The notes under the pieces are model-generated. The model saw only the letters and a program-made list of their open reading frames with translations, had not been told where the DNA came from and searched no databases. DNA of 16,112 nt from Chloroflexota bacterium (GTDB taxonomy: Bacteria > Chloroflexota > Dehalococcoidia > SHYB01). Positions 1 to 7,422 of the stretch are shown here, piece after piece. Where the stretch lies: NCBI GenBank assembly GCA_016200725.1, contig JACQEE010000082.1:1-16112 (forward strand). Reading direction: 5' to 3'. The stretch's first letter is position 1. Every line of letters begins with the position of its first letter. The translations under genes and the position numbers were made by a program.

Positions 1-455
1 TAGTGCGGCTGGCCCGTCGCTGAGACCATCGCCAGCGTGCGACCGTGGAACGAGTTGAGCGCCGTGATGACCTCGTAGGCACCCGGACGCTTGTCCTTCG
101 CCCATCTGCGCGCCAGTTTCACGCAGCCCTCGTTGGCCTCCGCGCCGCTGTTGCAGAAGTAAACGCGGTCCATGCACGAATTTTCGACGAGCAGTTCGCC
201 GAGCAGGATCTGCGGGATCGTGTAGAACTGGTTCGACGCCTGGATAAGGGTCTTCGACTGCTCCGCGAGCGCCTTCTGCATGACCGGGCTGCAGTGCCCC
301 AGCGTGTCTACCGCCCAGCCGCCGACGAAGTCCAGGTACGGTTTTCCCGCGTCGTCCCACACGCGCAGCCCCTGCCCTTTTACTAGCGTCAGCGGCGTGC
401 GCTTACCCGTTCGCAGGTAGACCTTCGCTTCACGCTCCTGCCATGACATGCTCAT
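1..455 (-). CDS. argD: Acetylornithine aminotransferase, N-terminal part (cut by window edge)
   Basis: PLP-dependent class III aminotransferase that interconverts N-acetylglutamate semialdehyde and N-acetylornithine in cytosolic arginine synthesis. Reading the minus strand from the ATG at 455 gives 151 codons before the window ends. They include LDFVGGWAVDTLGH near residues 44-57, the typical front of this family, and CNSGAEANEG near residues 103-112, the phosphate-binding stretch of class III aminotransferases, followed by NSFHGRTLA. The PLP lysine and the rest lie outside the window. A second in-frame ATG sits two codons downstream (449), and no strong Shine-Dalgarno picks between them. It follows argB on the same strand after a gap of about 145 bases that holds only a weak 5-bp hairpin (522-535). 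The paralogous LysW- or GABA-type aminotransferases cannot be fully excluded from this fragment, but the argJ-argB context favours argD. Confidence 0.92.
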   Translation of the reverse strand, partial: MSMSWQEREAKVYLRTGKRTPLTLVKGQGLRVWDDAGKPYLDFVGGWAVDTLGHCSPVMQKALAEQSKTLIQASNQFYTIPQILLGELLVENSCMDRVYFCNSGAEANEGCVKLARRWAKDKRPGAYEVITALNSFHGRTLAMVSATGQPH

Positions 456-600
456 ACGCAGCCTGCTTTCAGGAAATCGGACAGTCACGCTCCACGGGAA
501 ACCGAAACATTATAAGGGAAAGGCTTTGAAAAGCCGATTGCAACAGAAGTAGACGCTACCTGCCGCGTTCGACTTTCAGCTGTCGGATCAAGCGAAACTC

Positions 601-1362
601 TTACTCTACCCGTGTCCCAACCGCCTTCCCCTCTACCAGCGCCCGCAGCGCGTGTGGTTGGCGGCCATCGAGGATCACGGTCGACGGCACGTGCTTCAGC
701 GCTGCGAGACAGGCCTCTACCTTCGGCACCATGCCGTCGCGAATGACATTTGAGGCGATCAGTTCCCGCACCTGCGCTGGCGTCAGCCGCGACGCCACCT
801 TCCCCGACCCATCTCGCACCCCTGGCACATCCGTGAGGAATACGAACGTCGAGGCCTTCACCGCCGCGCCAATCTCGCCCGCCACGGTGTCCGCGTTGAT
901 GTTCAGCAGCGTCGCGCCCTTGCCTTCCATGACTCCGATTGGCGCGATTACCGGGATGTATCCTGCCTTCAGTAAGGATTCCAAAGGCGCCGCATTCACC
1001 TTCGTGATCTCGCCCACCAGCCCGAGCGCTGCATCCTTCACCTTCGCCTGGAGCAGCCCACCGTCGACCCCCGCAAGCCCGACGGCCTTTCCGCCCGCGG
1101 CGTTGATCTGGGCGACGAGTTGCTTGTTGACCACGCCCGCCAGCACCGCGACGACTACGTCGATACTCTGTTCATCCGTGACGCGCAGGCCGTTCACGAA
1201 GCGCGTCGGCACCTTCATGCGCTCCAGCCACTGCGTGATTACCTTGCCGCCGCCGTGGACCACGATGGGCTGGTGCCCCTGCGACTGCAGCCACGCTAGG
1301 TCCTGGGGCGTCGTATCCTCCGACCCCAGTGTGCTCCCGCCGATTTTGATGAGCATGCGCAT
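601..1362 (-). CDS. argB: Acetylglutamate kinase
   Basis: Phosphorylates N-acetyl-L-glutamate with ATP, the second step of arginine synthesis. The 253-residue protein has the amino acid kinase fold signatures: KIGGS at 6-10 with the phosphate-binding Lys6, HGGGK at 36-40, NGLRVTD at 57-63 with substrate-binding Arg60, NINADTVAGE at 154-163, LTDVPGV at 176-182 and GMVPKVEA at 210-217 with Lys214. I chose the ATG at 1362 because family members begin just before the KIGGS strand. The frame is open to an ATG at 1410, which would add 16 residues (MQESRHRSYYLKLLAT), but neither start has a clear ribosome binding site. With the short start the protein lacks the N-terminal helix seen in arginine-inhibited, hexameric forms. 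It lies in a same-strand series with argJ, the basic-tail protein and argD. LysZ-type acetylaminoadipate kinase is the main alternative. Confidence 0.95.
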   Translation of the reverse strand: MRMLIKIGGSTLGSEDTTPQDLAWLQSQGHQPIVVHGGGKVITQWLERMKVPTRFVNGLRVTDEQSIDVVVAVLAGVVNKQLVAQINAAGGKAVGLAGVDGGLLQAKVKDAALGLVGEITKVNAAPLESLLKAGYIPVIAPIGVMEGKGATLLNINADTVAGEIGAAVKASTFVFLTDVPGVRDGSGKVASRLTPAQVRELIASNVIRDGMVPKVEACLAALKHVPSTVILDGRQPHALRALVEGKAVGTRVE

Positions 1363-1449
1363 GGTGGCCAATAACTTGAGGTAGTAAGAACGGTGACGAG
1401 ACTCTTGCATCGTGGCGCATTTGAGATACGCCCGCCGTGCTTCCTTATG

Positions 1450-1475
1450 CCCTACAGGGAAGGGGTTGAGGTCAG
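1450..1475. repeat. Copy of a dispersed 26-bp GC-rich repeat
   Basis: These 26 bases match the reverse complement of 11911-11936 at 23 of 26 positions. The unit has a short CCCT..AGGG self-complementary head followed by GAAGGGGTTG. This copy lies between argB and the basic-tail gene and supplies that gene's TGA stop (1474-1472), so it overlaps the coding end. Confidence 0.6.
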
Positions 1476-2056
1476 CTCTTGAATGCCAGTACGACCTGCC
1501 GCAACTGCTGTTGAAGCGTCATATCCAGCTCCTTCACCTCACCCAGCGTCTTCCCATCGGCGATTTTTCGAGCGCCATCCTCGACGCCTTTGCGGATCTC
1601 CGCCGCGATGCGCTCGGGTGTCCGCCCCTCGGCCAGGATCGCCATCAAACTCAGGTGCCGCAGGACGACGAACTTCATCATCTGCAGGAACTGGCTCTCC
1701 TGCGCCGACCTCGCCTCGCGCATGCTTGCCTCGAGGGCCTGGATGCGTGATACGTGGTCCGTCAACGATGGAGAGACAGTTGGCAAGACTCGAGCCGGTG
1801 GCTTCGCTGCTGCCTTTGGTCGCTTGGCGACGGGACGAATAGGCAATGGTTTCACGAGCCGCACAGGCTGCGGCACCGCTTTGCTCTTGACTAGCGTGTC
1901 ATGCCTAACAGGGGATGCTCGCTTCTTCGCCGTTTGCTTGGCGACTGCCCGCTTGGGCGCAGGTCGCCGAGCCGGAAGGGGTGTTTTTCTATTCCCCGAT
2001 ACCTTCTTCGGGTGCTTTGCTGGCCGCTTTGGTGCTTTCGGGCGTGTTGCCTTCAC
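1472..2056 (-). CDS. Unknown protein with a Lys/Pro/Ala-rich basic tail, inside the arg operon
   Basis: I do not recognise a named family. The GTG at 2056 overlaps the argJ stop by four bases (GTGA), which argues for translational coupling and gives 194 residues; the frame is open further upstream inside argJ. Residues 1-95 hold 17 Lys and 12 Arg against one Asp and no Glu, with about 18 prolines. The motifs resemble histone H1 or low-complexity nucleic-acid-binding tails. Residues 98-190 change character to a predicted helical region with mixed charge and heptad-like hydrophobics (SRIQALEASMREARSAQES; MMKFVVLRHLSLMAIL). It could be a DNA- or RNA-binding or surface-associating protein; nothing shows a link to arginine. 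Frames on the opposite strand are also open here, as expected in GC-rich DNA. The coupled start and operon position favour this frame. Confidence 0.65.
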   Translation of the reverse strand: MKATRPKAPKRPAKHPKKVSGNRKTPLPARRPAPKRAVAKQTAKKRASPVRHDTLVKSKAVPQPVRLVKPLPIRPVAKRPKAAAKPPARVLPTVSPSLTDHVSRIQALEASMREARSAQESQFLQMMKFVVLRHLSLMAILAEGRTPERIAAEIRKGVEDGARKIADGKTLGEVKELDMTLQQQLRQVVLAFKS

Positions 2057-3270
2057 GTACTGTACTCGCTGTTGAACCGCACGTAGTCCTCGCTGAGGTC
2101 GCAACCCCAGGCGGTGGCATTGTGCGTCCCCATGCCCAGTCTCGCCACGATCATCACATCATCCTCCATCATCTTGGCTCGGGCCGCCTCCTTATGGAAC
2201 GGAATCGGCGCCCCTTGATCGAACACGCACACTTCCTGTATCCAGAGCGAGGTCTTCGTCTCCTGTAACGCCGCTCCACTGCGGCCCAGCGCTGCGATGA
2301 CGCGTCCCCAGTTCGGGTCTGCGCCATGGATGGCCGATTTTACAAGTGGCGAACTAACGATGGTCCGAGCGGCCTTCCGCGCATCCTCAGCTGAGGCCGC
2401 GCCTTCCACCCGAACTTCCATTAACTTCGTCGCCCCTTCGCCATCTTTCACTATCATCTTCGCTAGCGGCAAGCACACCTGCTCAAGCGCTTCGGCCAGC
2501 AACTCCGCCCCGGCCGTCTCCGCTTGCACCGGCCTGTTCCCGGCCATCCCGTTCGCCAGCACAACAATCATGTCGTTCGTGCTCGTGTCGCCGTCCACGG
2601 TAATCATGTTGAACGTTTTGCCGGCTGCCGCCTTGAGCGCCCACTGCAGCGCGCCCGGCTCGACGGCTGCGTCTGTCGTGACGAAGCACAGCATCGTTGC
2701 CATGTTCGGGTGGATCATTCCCGCGCCCTTTGCCGCTGCGGCGATGGTGCACGGCTTGCCGTCCAGTTCGATCGAGACGGCAGCAGTCTTTGGGGTCTTG
2801 TCTGTCGTGATGATGGCTCGCGCGAACTCAGCCCCGCCATCGCGGTGCATCTTGATCTTGCTCAGCCCCGACCGTATCGCCGCCATCGGCAACTCAACGC
2901 CAATCATGCCTGTGCTGGCTATCAGCACCTCGTCCTCGCGAACGCCTGCCTTCTTTGCGGCCAGGGCCGACATCGTCTGCGCGTCGAGCATCCCTTGCGG
3001 GCCTACGCATGCGTTCGCGCATCCGCTGTTCACCACGATCGCGCGCGCGTGCCCGCTTGACACTCTGCCTTTCGAGAGAGGCACTGTCGCTGACACGATT
3101 TTGCTCTGCGTGAAGACGCCGGCCGCCGCGCACGGTGCCTCGGAGACCAGAAGTGCCAGGTCCAACTTGTCTTTCGCGTACGTCTTTAGCCCGGCGTATG
3201 TCGCCCCGGCTATGAAGCCTCTCGGCGTCGTCACCGTCCCGTCTGCGACTGGCGAAATTCCTTTTTGCAT
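2053..3270 (-). CDS. argJ: Ornithine acetyltransferase / glutamate N-acetyltransferase
   Basis: Transfers the acetyl group from N-acetylornithine to glutamate, making arginine synthesis cyclic; some members also use acetyl-CoA. The 405-residue length is normal. The family's self-cleavage site is intact: GMIHPNMATML at 184-194, with cleavage expected before Thr192, the nucleophile in the mature beta chain. The oxyanion-hole pair Thr120-Gly121 lies in STGMIG. The C-terminus (CDLSEDYVRFNSEYST) matches the usual end of the family. The start ATG at 3270 leads into KGISPVADGTVTTPRGF, the common N-terminus; no strong Shine-Dalgarno is visible. It is the first gene of the minus-strand arg series and is divergent from the membrane protein gene across 119 bases, in which I found no convincing promoter pair. 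Whether it is mono- or bifunctional cannot be told from sequence. Confidence 0.96.
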   Translation of the reverse strand: MQKGISPVADGTVTTPRGFIAGATYAGLKTYAKDKLDLALLVSEAPCAAAGVFTQSKIVSATVPLSKGRVSSGHARAIVVNSGCANACVGPQGMLDAQTMSALAAKKAGVREDEVLIASTGMIGVELPMAAIRSGLSKIKMHRDGGAEFARAIITTDKTPKTAAVSIELDGKPCTIAAAAKGAGMIHPNMATMLCFVTTDAAVEPGALQWALKAAAGKTFNMITVDGDTSTNDMIVVLANGMAGNRPVQAETAGAELLAEALEQVCLPLAKMIVKDGEGATKLMEVRVEGAASAEDARKAARTIVSSPLVKSAIHGADPNWGRVIAALGRSGAALQETKTSLWIQEVCVFDQGAPIPFHKEAARAKMMEDDVMIVARLGMGTHNATAWGCDLSEDYVRFNSEYST

Positions 3271-3389
3271 ACGAAATACTATACATCTGTTATCAAGACG
3301 CTTTGTCGCTCACCACTTCTGTAGGGTACGCTTCCAAGTCTGCTGCCATTTCCGTTATCCTTTCCCTACCCTCCTGAGTCGAGGCGCGG

Positions 3390-3710
3390 ATGCTCGAAAG
3401 AATCATCGCCATTTTCTTCTCCACCTGTGTCATGCTTGCAGTCGGCATTGCCCTCAGTCTGCCGATCTCCTCCCTTCTCTGGCCTCGCCTGCGACCCTTG
3501 GCCTACGCATCCGTGGTCTTAGCAAGTGGGTTCGCCGTTGCCTACATGGTTTGGGACTTCGAGGACAACTATGGCAGTTCCAACCCTTGGTGGACCACCG
3601 GTGATTTCTGGCTTGCCGTTTCCCTGCTGACCTGGCCTCTTGTTCTCATGGCTTTCCGCTATGCCTGGCTCGGTATCGCCCGTGTTCTCGCTCCCCCGAA
3701 GGCATCCTAG
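3390..3710 (+). CDS. Small integral membrane protein, three predicted helices, unknown function
   Basis: A 106-residue protein with no family I recognise. Hydrophobic stretches lie at about 5-30, 37-55 and 72-96. Between helices 2 and 3 is a polar, aromatic loop (WDFEDNYGSSNPWWTTGDFW), which is probably exposed. Arg33 and Arg35 between helices 1 and 2 and the Arg/Lys-bearing C-terminus suggest that the 1-2 loop and C-terminus are cytoplasmic (positive-inside rule). The start ATG has GAGG five bases upstream (3381-3384). It is divergent from argJ and 157 bases before the EF-G paralogue, which has its own promoter, so it is probably a separate unit. The hydrophobic pattern supports a real gene. 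Confidence 0.62.
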   Translation: MLERIIAIFFSTCVMLAVGIALSLPISSLLWPRLRPLAYASVVLASGFAVAYMVWDFEDNYGSSNPWWTTGDFWLAVSLLTWPLVLMAFRYAWLGIARVLAPPKAS

Positions 3711-3806
3711 ACCTCCCCAGCCCAGCCACAACTGATCGTCCATCCCTCTTGAACGTAAGGACGCACCTGAGCGAAAAGTAAGCAACACGCCTAAATTCGA
3801 AGGCAG

Positions 3807-3835
3807 TTGCATCCCTTCTGTACGGGCAATAGAAT
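3807..3835 (+). promoter_or_regulatory. Candidate sigma-70 type promoter of the EF-G paralogue
   Basis: TTGCAT (3807-3812) and TAGAAT (3830-3835) are separated by exactly 17 bases. The -10 box matches consensus at 5 of 6 and the -35 box at 3 of 6. The expected transcript start near 3842 leaves a leader of about 26 bases carrying an AGGAGG at 3855-3860. Position relative to the gene is ideal; not proven. Confidence 0.5.
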
Positions 3836-3867
3836 GGCGCCACTTCCACCTGTCAGGAGGCTCCCTG

Positions 3868-5889
3868 ATGCAGGTCTACTCAACGGAAGCCATTCGCAAC
3901 GTGGCGCTCCTGTCGCACAGCGGCGCCGGTAAGACCTCGCTCACCGAGGCCATGCTCTTCGCTACCGGCGCCATCTCCCGACAAGGCCGCGTCGACGACG
4001 GTACTACGGTCTCCGATTACGAGCCCGAAGAGATCGACCGCCGCAGCAGTATTCAGACGACGCTTGCCCCGTGCGAGTGGAAGAGCGTCAAGGTCAACGT
4101 TCTCGACACGCCCGGCTACGCTGACTTCTTCGGCGAAGTTCACTCTGCTCTTGCCGCCACCGATTTCGCCGTCGAGGTGATCAGTGCAGTGGATGGCATC
4201 GCCGTCGGCACTGAGGTTACCTGGCTCAGCGCCGCCGAGCGCCACCTGCCCAAAATGATCGTCATCTCCAAACTCGATCGCGAAAATGCCGACTTCGTCG
4301 AGACACTCGAGGCTATCCGGGCTCGCTTCGGCAAGCGTTGCATCGCTATCAATCTGCCTCAGGGCAGCGAGGCTTCTGTTTCCGGCGTCGTTAGCCTGCT
4401 TGACCCTGCAAACGAGGGGAAGGACCCGCGATTCGCCGGGTTCCGCGAGCAACTCGTCGAGGCCGCCGCCGAGGCGGTCGACGAACTCACCGAGAAATAC
4501 CTCGATGCCGGTACACTCACGGCTGCTGAACTGCAGCGCGGCATCAAGGCCGGCATCAATGAGGGCTCGCTCATCCCTGTGGTTGCCGTCTCCGCCGCCA
4601 AGCAGGTCGGCGTGAGGGAACTGCTTGACTTCTTCGTCACCTACGCGCCTTCGCCCAAGGACCGCGGTCCCGCATATCTTGGCAAAGCCGCCGGCGAAGG
4701 GGCGAAACTCGCGCCCGAGAAGAGCGGTCCACTCGGCGCCTTTGTCTTCAAGACCGCCGCCGATCCCTACGTCGGCAAACTGTCGTACCTGCGCATCCTC
4801 AGCGGCACGCTCCAGAGCGACTCCCAGGTGTGGAATGCGGGCAAAGGGCAGCAGGAGCGCATCGGCCAGTTGTATATCCTGCGCGGCAAGACGCAGGACG
4901 CTGTGAAGGAACTTCCCGCGGGTGACATCGGCGCCGTCGCCAAACTCGTTTACACCGGCACAGGCGACACGCTCTCTCAGAGGACGTCACCCATCACGTT
5001 ACCCGGCCTTGACTTCCCCAAGCCCATCTATAGCGTCGCCGTCTCGCCGAAGACCAAGGCCGACATGGACAAGATGTCCGCGGCGCTGGCGAAACTGGTT
5101 GACGAAGACCCTAGCCTGCGCGTGAGCCGCGAGCAGGCCACAGGCGAGACCATCCTCTCCGGCCTCGGCGACGCCCACATCGACGTCGCTGCGAAGAAGT
5201 TGAAGCGCAAGTTCGGCGCCGAGGTGGTCATCGCCACGCCGCGCGTTCCCTATCGCGAGACGATCTCGAGTAAAACGGTCGCCGAATACAAGCACAAGAA
5301 ACAGTCCGGCGGCCACGGCCAGTACGGCCACGTCTTGTTGGAACTCGAGCCAGCCCAGCGTGGCCAGGGTGTCACGTTCAACTCGAAGGTTGTCGGTGGC
5401 TCTGTTCCCCGCGAGTACATCCCCGCCTGCGAGAAGGGTGTCATGGAGGCCGTGCAGCACGGTATCATCGCCGGCAGCCCTGTCGTGGACATCAAAGTCG
5501 CTGTTGTCGACGGGAGCAGCCACCCTGTCGACTCGTCGGGCATGGCCTTCCAACTCGCGGCCTCGCAGGCGTTCAAGAAGGCCCTCGAGCAGGCGCGCCC
5601 GGTATTACTCGAGCCGGTGATGAACATCAAGGTGACAGTCCCCGACTCCTACACCGGCGACGTCATGGGCGATTTGAACAGCAAACGCGCTCGCGTGCAG
5701 GGCATGAATCCACAAAGCGGCCTGACCACCATCGAGGCGCAGGCCCCGCTCGCAGAGATCCAGCGCTACTCCACTGACTTGCGCTCGATCACGCAGGGGC
5801 GCGGCTACTACACGATGGAGTTCAGCCACTACGAAGAAGTGCCGCAGCACCTGGCGCAGAAGGTCGCGGCGGAGGCGAAGAAGGAGTAG
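3868..5889 (+). CDS. EF-G-like translational GTPase (second EF-G type)
   Basis: A full five-domain EF-G homologue of 673 residues, a little shorter than housekeeping EF-G. The G domain starts with SHSGAGKT (16-23). The switch II motif is DTPGY (80-84), with Tyr84 where EF-G and EF-Tu carry the catalytic His. The base-recognition motif is SKLD (134-137) rather than NKMD. Domain IV keeps KQSGGHGQYGHV and the DSSGMAF tip region; domain V keeps EPVMNIKVTVPDSYTGDVMGDLN. AGGAGG at 3855-3860 lies seven bases before the ATG, a strong ribosome binding site. There is no rpsL, rpsG or tuf nearby, unlike housekeeping fusA in the str operon. It is therefore best read as a divergent EF-G paralogue (fusA2 class), perhaps for recycling, stress or ribosome rescue; the exact role is unknown. 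The symbol is left blank because assignment to a subfamily needs a tree. Confidence 0.92.
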   Translation: MQVYSTEAIRNVALLSHSGAGKTSLTEAMLFATGAISRQGRVDDGTTVSDYEPEEIDRRSSIQTTLAPCEWKSVKVNVLDTPGYADFFGEVHSALAATDFAVEVISAVDGIAVGTEVTWLSAAERHLPKMIVISKLDRENADFVETLEAIRARFGKRCIAINLPQGSEASVSGVVSLLDPANEGKDPRFAGFREQLVEAAAEAVDELTEKYLDAGTLTAAELQRGIKAGINEGSLIPVVAVSAAKQVGVRELLDFFVTYAPSPKDRGPAYLGKAAGEGAKLAPEKSGPLGAFVFKTAADPYVGKLSYLRILSGTLQSDSQVWNAGKGQQERIGQLYILRGKTQDAVKELPAGDIGAVAKLVYTGTGDTLSQRTSPITLPGLDFPKPIYSVAVSPKTKADMDKMSAALAKLVDEDPSLRVSREQATGETILSGLGDAHIDVAAKKLKRKFGAEVVIATPRVPYRETISSKTVAEYKHKKQSGGHGQYGHVLLELEPAQRGQGVTFNSKVVGGSVPREYIPACEKGVMEAVQHGIIAGSPVVDIKVAVVDGSSHPVDSSGMAFQLAASQAFKKALEQARPVLLEPVMNIKVTVPDSYTGDVMGDLNSKRARVQGMNPQSGLTTIEAQAPLAEIQRYSTDLRSITQGRGYYTMEFSHYEEVPQHLAQKVAAEAKKE

Positions 5890-5904
5890 CGGCTACTTCT
5901 TCGC
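5875..5904. terminator. Imperfect palindrome spanning both convergent stop codons
   Basis: GCGAAGAAG-GAG-TAGC on the left pairs with GCTACTTCTTCGC on the right around a single central base, giving 13 pairs with a three-base bulge. It covers the TAG stop of the EF-G paralogue (5887-5889) and the TAG stop of the convergent gene (5895-5893), which are only three bases apart. It could act as a bidirectional transcription stop. There is no T-tract, so intrinsic termination is uncertain. Both proteins end in Lys-rich tails because of this symmetry. Confidence 0.35.
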
Positions 5905-6339
5905 GCGCTCCCAGAGCGTGTGGTACTGCTTGCCGGTGATCGCCGCCGCCAGTTCCTGCGTCTCGAGGGAGCGCAGTTCGTTGAGCGCCTCGCTGCAGGC
6001 GGCAACGGCGGTATTCTGTTTCGCATCGACGAAGCGCTGCACTATCTTGTCCCACACGCCAAGGCGCACGAGGCTATCCACGTACTTGGGCCAGGGGATG
6101 ATCGTCACCTTCTCGGGCTGAGGGAAGCGCGGGCGCAGGCGGCGCAGCGACTTGAACCTGTCCTCGACCGACTTGGCCGTCGGTGTGATGCGCACGATGG
6201 GCGGGTCTTCAACGTCGTAGCGCGTATCGAGGACGAGCGTCTTGCGGAGCAGCGGGAAGTGGAGACACACCACCTCAGCCGTCTGGACGTTCTTGATAAT
6301 CTCGCCCAGGTCTAACTTGTAGTAGCCGTCCATTCCCAT
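5893..6339 (-). CDS. Unknown protein in the etf operon
   Basis: A 148-residue soluble protein that I cannot place in a named family. The ATG at 6339 follows AAAGGAG (6351-6345) with five bases of spacing, so the start is well supported; a second ATG lies two codons in. The first half looks like mixed alpha/beta (LGEIIKNVQTAEVVCLHFPLLRKTLVLDTR). The middle contains a basic SLRRLRPRFPQPEKVTIIPWP stretch, and the last 50 residues are probably helical. No signal peptide, membrane segment or cysteine cluster (only two Cys). It is 55 bases downstream of etfA on the same strand, so probably co-transcribed with etfBA. That suggests an accessory role in electron transfer flavoprotein metabolism, but this is only inference. 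Its stop faces the EF-G paralogue stop. Confidence 0.75.
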   Translation of the reverse strand: MGMDGYYKLDLGEIIKNVQTAEVVCLHFPLLRKTLVLDTRYDVEDPPIVRITPTAKSVEDRFKSLRRLRPRFPQPEKVTIIPWPKYVDSLVRLGVWDKIVQRFVDAKQNTAVAACSEALNELRSLETQELAAAITGKQYHTLWERAKK

Positions 6340-6394
6340 GATGACTCCTTTGGAGCGAGAGTGACTCGTTACATCGCCCCGCGTGACAGAGAGA

Positions 6395-7384
6395 TTAGGA
6401 GCCGCGGAGTTCCTTCACCATGTCGATAAAGGCGGGAAGGATCTCTTCCCAGTTGCCGACGACGCCAAAGCGTGACTCCTTGAAAATGTTGGAATCCTTG
6501 TCCTTGTTGATCGCCACAATGTTCTTCGAGGCGGAGCAGCCGGCCATGTGCTGGCTGGCGCCGGAGATGGCCACGGCGATGTAGAGGTTCGGTGTCACGG
6601 TCTTGCCGGTGAGGCCGACCTGCATCGAGTGGGGCATCCAGCCGGCGTCGCAGACAGCGCGACTTGCGCCAACGGCACCTCCGAGGGACTTGGCCAACTC
6701 CTCGAGTTTCTTGAAGGGTTCCGGGCCACCGAGGCCACGACCACCGGAGACAACGACCGCGGCGTCCTCGAGACGGATGCCGGTGGACTCCTGCTTCTTC
6801 ACCTGCGTCACCCGCACCTTGATCTTCGAGGGATCGAGCGCGGCGTTCAACTTCTCGATGGCGCCCTGGCGGCCTGCCTGTTGCTCAAGCGCCTCGTAGG
6901 CTTTCGCGCGGATGGTGACGACGTGGCACGGCGCGCTGCTCTCGTAGACGCCGAGGGCGTTGCCACCGTAGACAGGCTTGGTGACGCGAATCTTGCCGCC
7001 GTCGGCGACGACTTCTGTGGAGTCCATCGTCAGACTGGCGTGGAGGCGGAAGGCGAGTTTGGGCGCGAGGTCCTTGCCGGTATCCGACTGGCCCATCACG
7101 ATCACTTTAGGGTTGATCGTCTGCACCGCGTGCTGCAGGACCTGGAGATAGGCATCCGGCTGGTAGTCGCCCAGTTCAGCATTCTCGAAGGTGTAGACCT
7201 TCTGCGCGCCGGACTCAACCAGCACCTTCGCGTTCGCCTCGGTGTTCTTGCCGATGACGACGGCGCTGACCTGACCGCCGATCGACTTCACCAAGTTCAA
7301 GCCAAGGGCGACGGCTTCGCGGGCCGTGCCGATGAGTTTGCCATCCTTCACTTCGCCGAAGACCAGGACGCCTTGTTCTGCCAT
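6395..7384 (-). CDS. etfA: Electron transfer flavoprotein alpha subunit
   Basis: FAD-binding subunit of the soluble heterodimer that passes electrons from acyl-CoA and related dehydrogenases to the respiratory chain. At 329 residues the length is normal. The C-terminal FAD domain is clear: [10 protein letters not shown] (211-220), [11 protein letters not shown] (239-249) with the flavin-contacting Arg242, QVGLTGKTV (255-263) and [11 protein letters not shown] (272-282). Residues 1-190 form the N-terminal nucleotide-binding-like domain, including [22 protein letters not shown] (7401-7395) lies ten bases before the ATG. It sits 38 bases after the stop of the etfB remnant, the usual etfBA order, and before the unknown 148-residue gene. 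The gene itself looks intact, but its partner is broken in this sequence. I see no features of the bifurcating (FixAB-like) type, but that call needs etfB. Confidence 0.95.
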   Translation of the reverse strand: MAEQGVLVFGEVKDGKLIGTAREAVALGLNLVKSIGGQVSAVVIGKNTEANAKVLVESGAQKVYTFENAELGDYQPDAYLQVLQHAVQTINPKVIVMGQSDTGKDLAPKLAFRLHASLTMDSTEVVADGGKIRVTKPVYGGNALGVYESSAPCHVVTIRAKAYEALEQQAGRQGAIEKLNAALDPSKIKVRVTQVKKQESTGIRLEDAAVVVSGGRGLGGPEPFKKLEELAKSLGGAVGASRAVCDAGWMPHSMQVGLTGKTVTPNLYIAVAISGASQHMAGCSASKNIVAINKDKDSNIFKESRFGVVGNWEEILPAFIDMVKELRGS

Positions 7385-7422
7385 CGCTGAGGGACTCCTT
7401 CTCGATACTAGGGTCTATCAGA

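Noticed and set aside
522..535. Hairpin GGCTT/AAGCC between argB and argD
   Set aside because: Only five base pairs with no T-tract; a terminator inside the arg series is not supported.
3271..3389. Promoter pair for argJ in the divergent gap
   Set aside because: TATAGT lies close to the argJ start, but no -35 box at proper spacing was found; TTGATA is only seven bases away from it.
2297..3604. 435-residue open frame on the plus strand
   Set aside because: It is almost wholly antisense to argJ, whose motifs and length are complete. The frame is Ala/Ser/Pro-rich with no domain, and stays open because of GC-rich codon bias.
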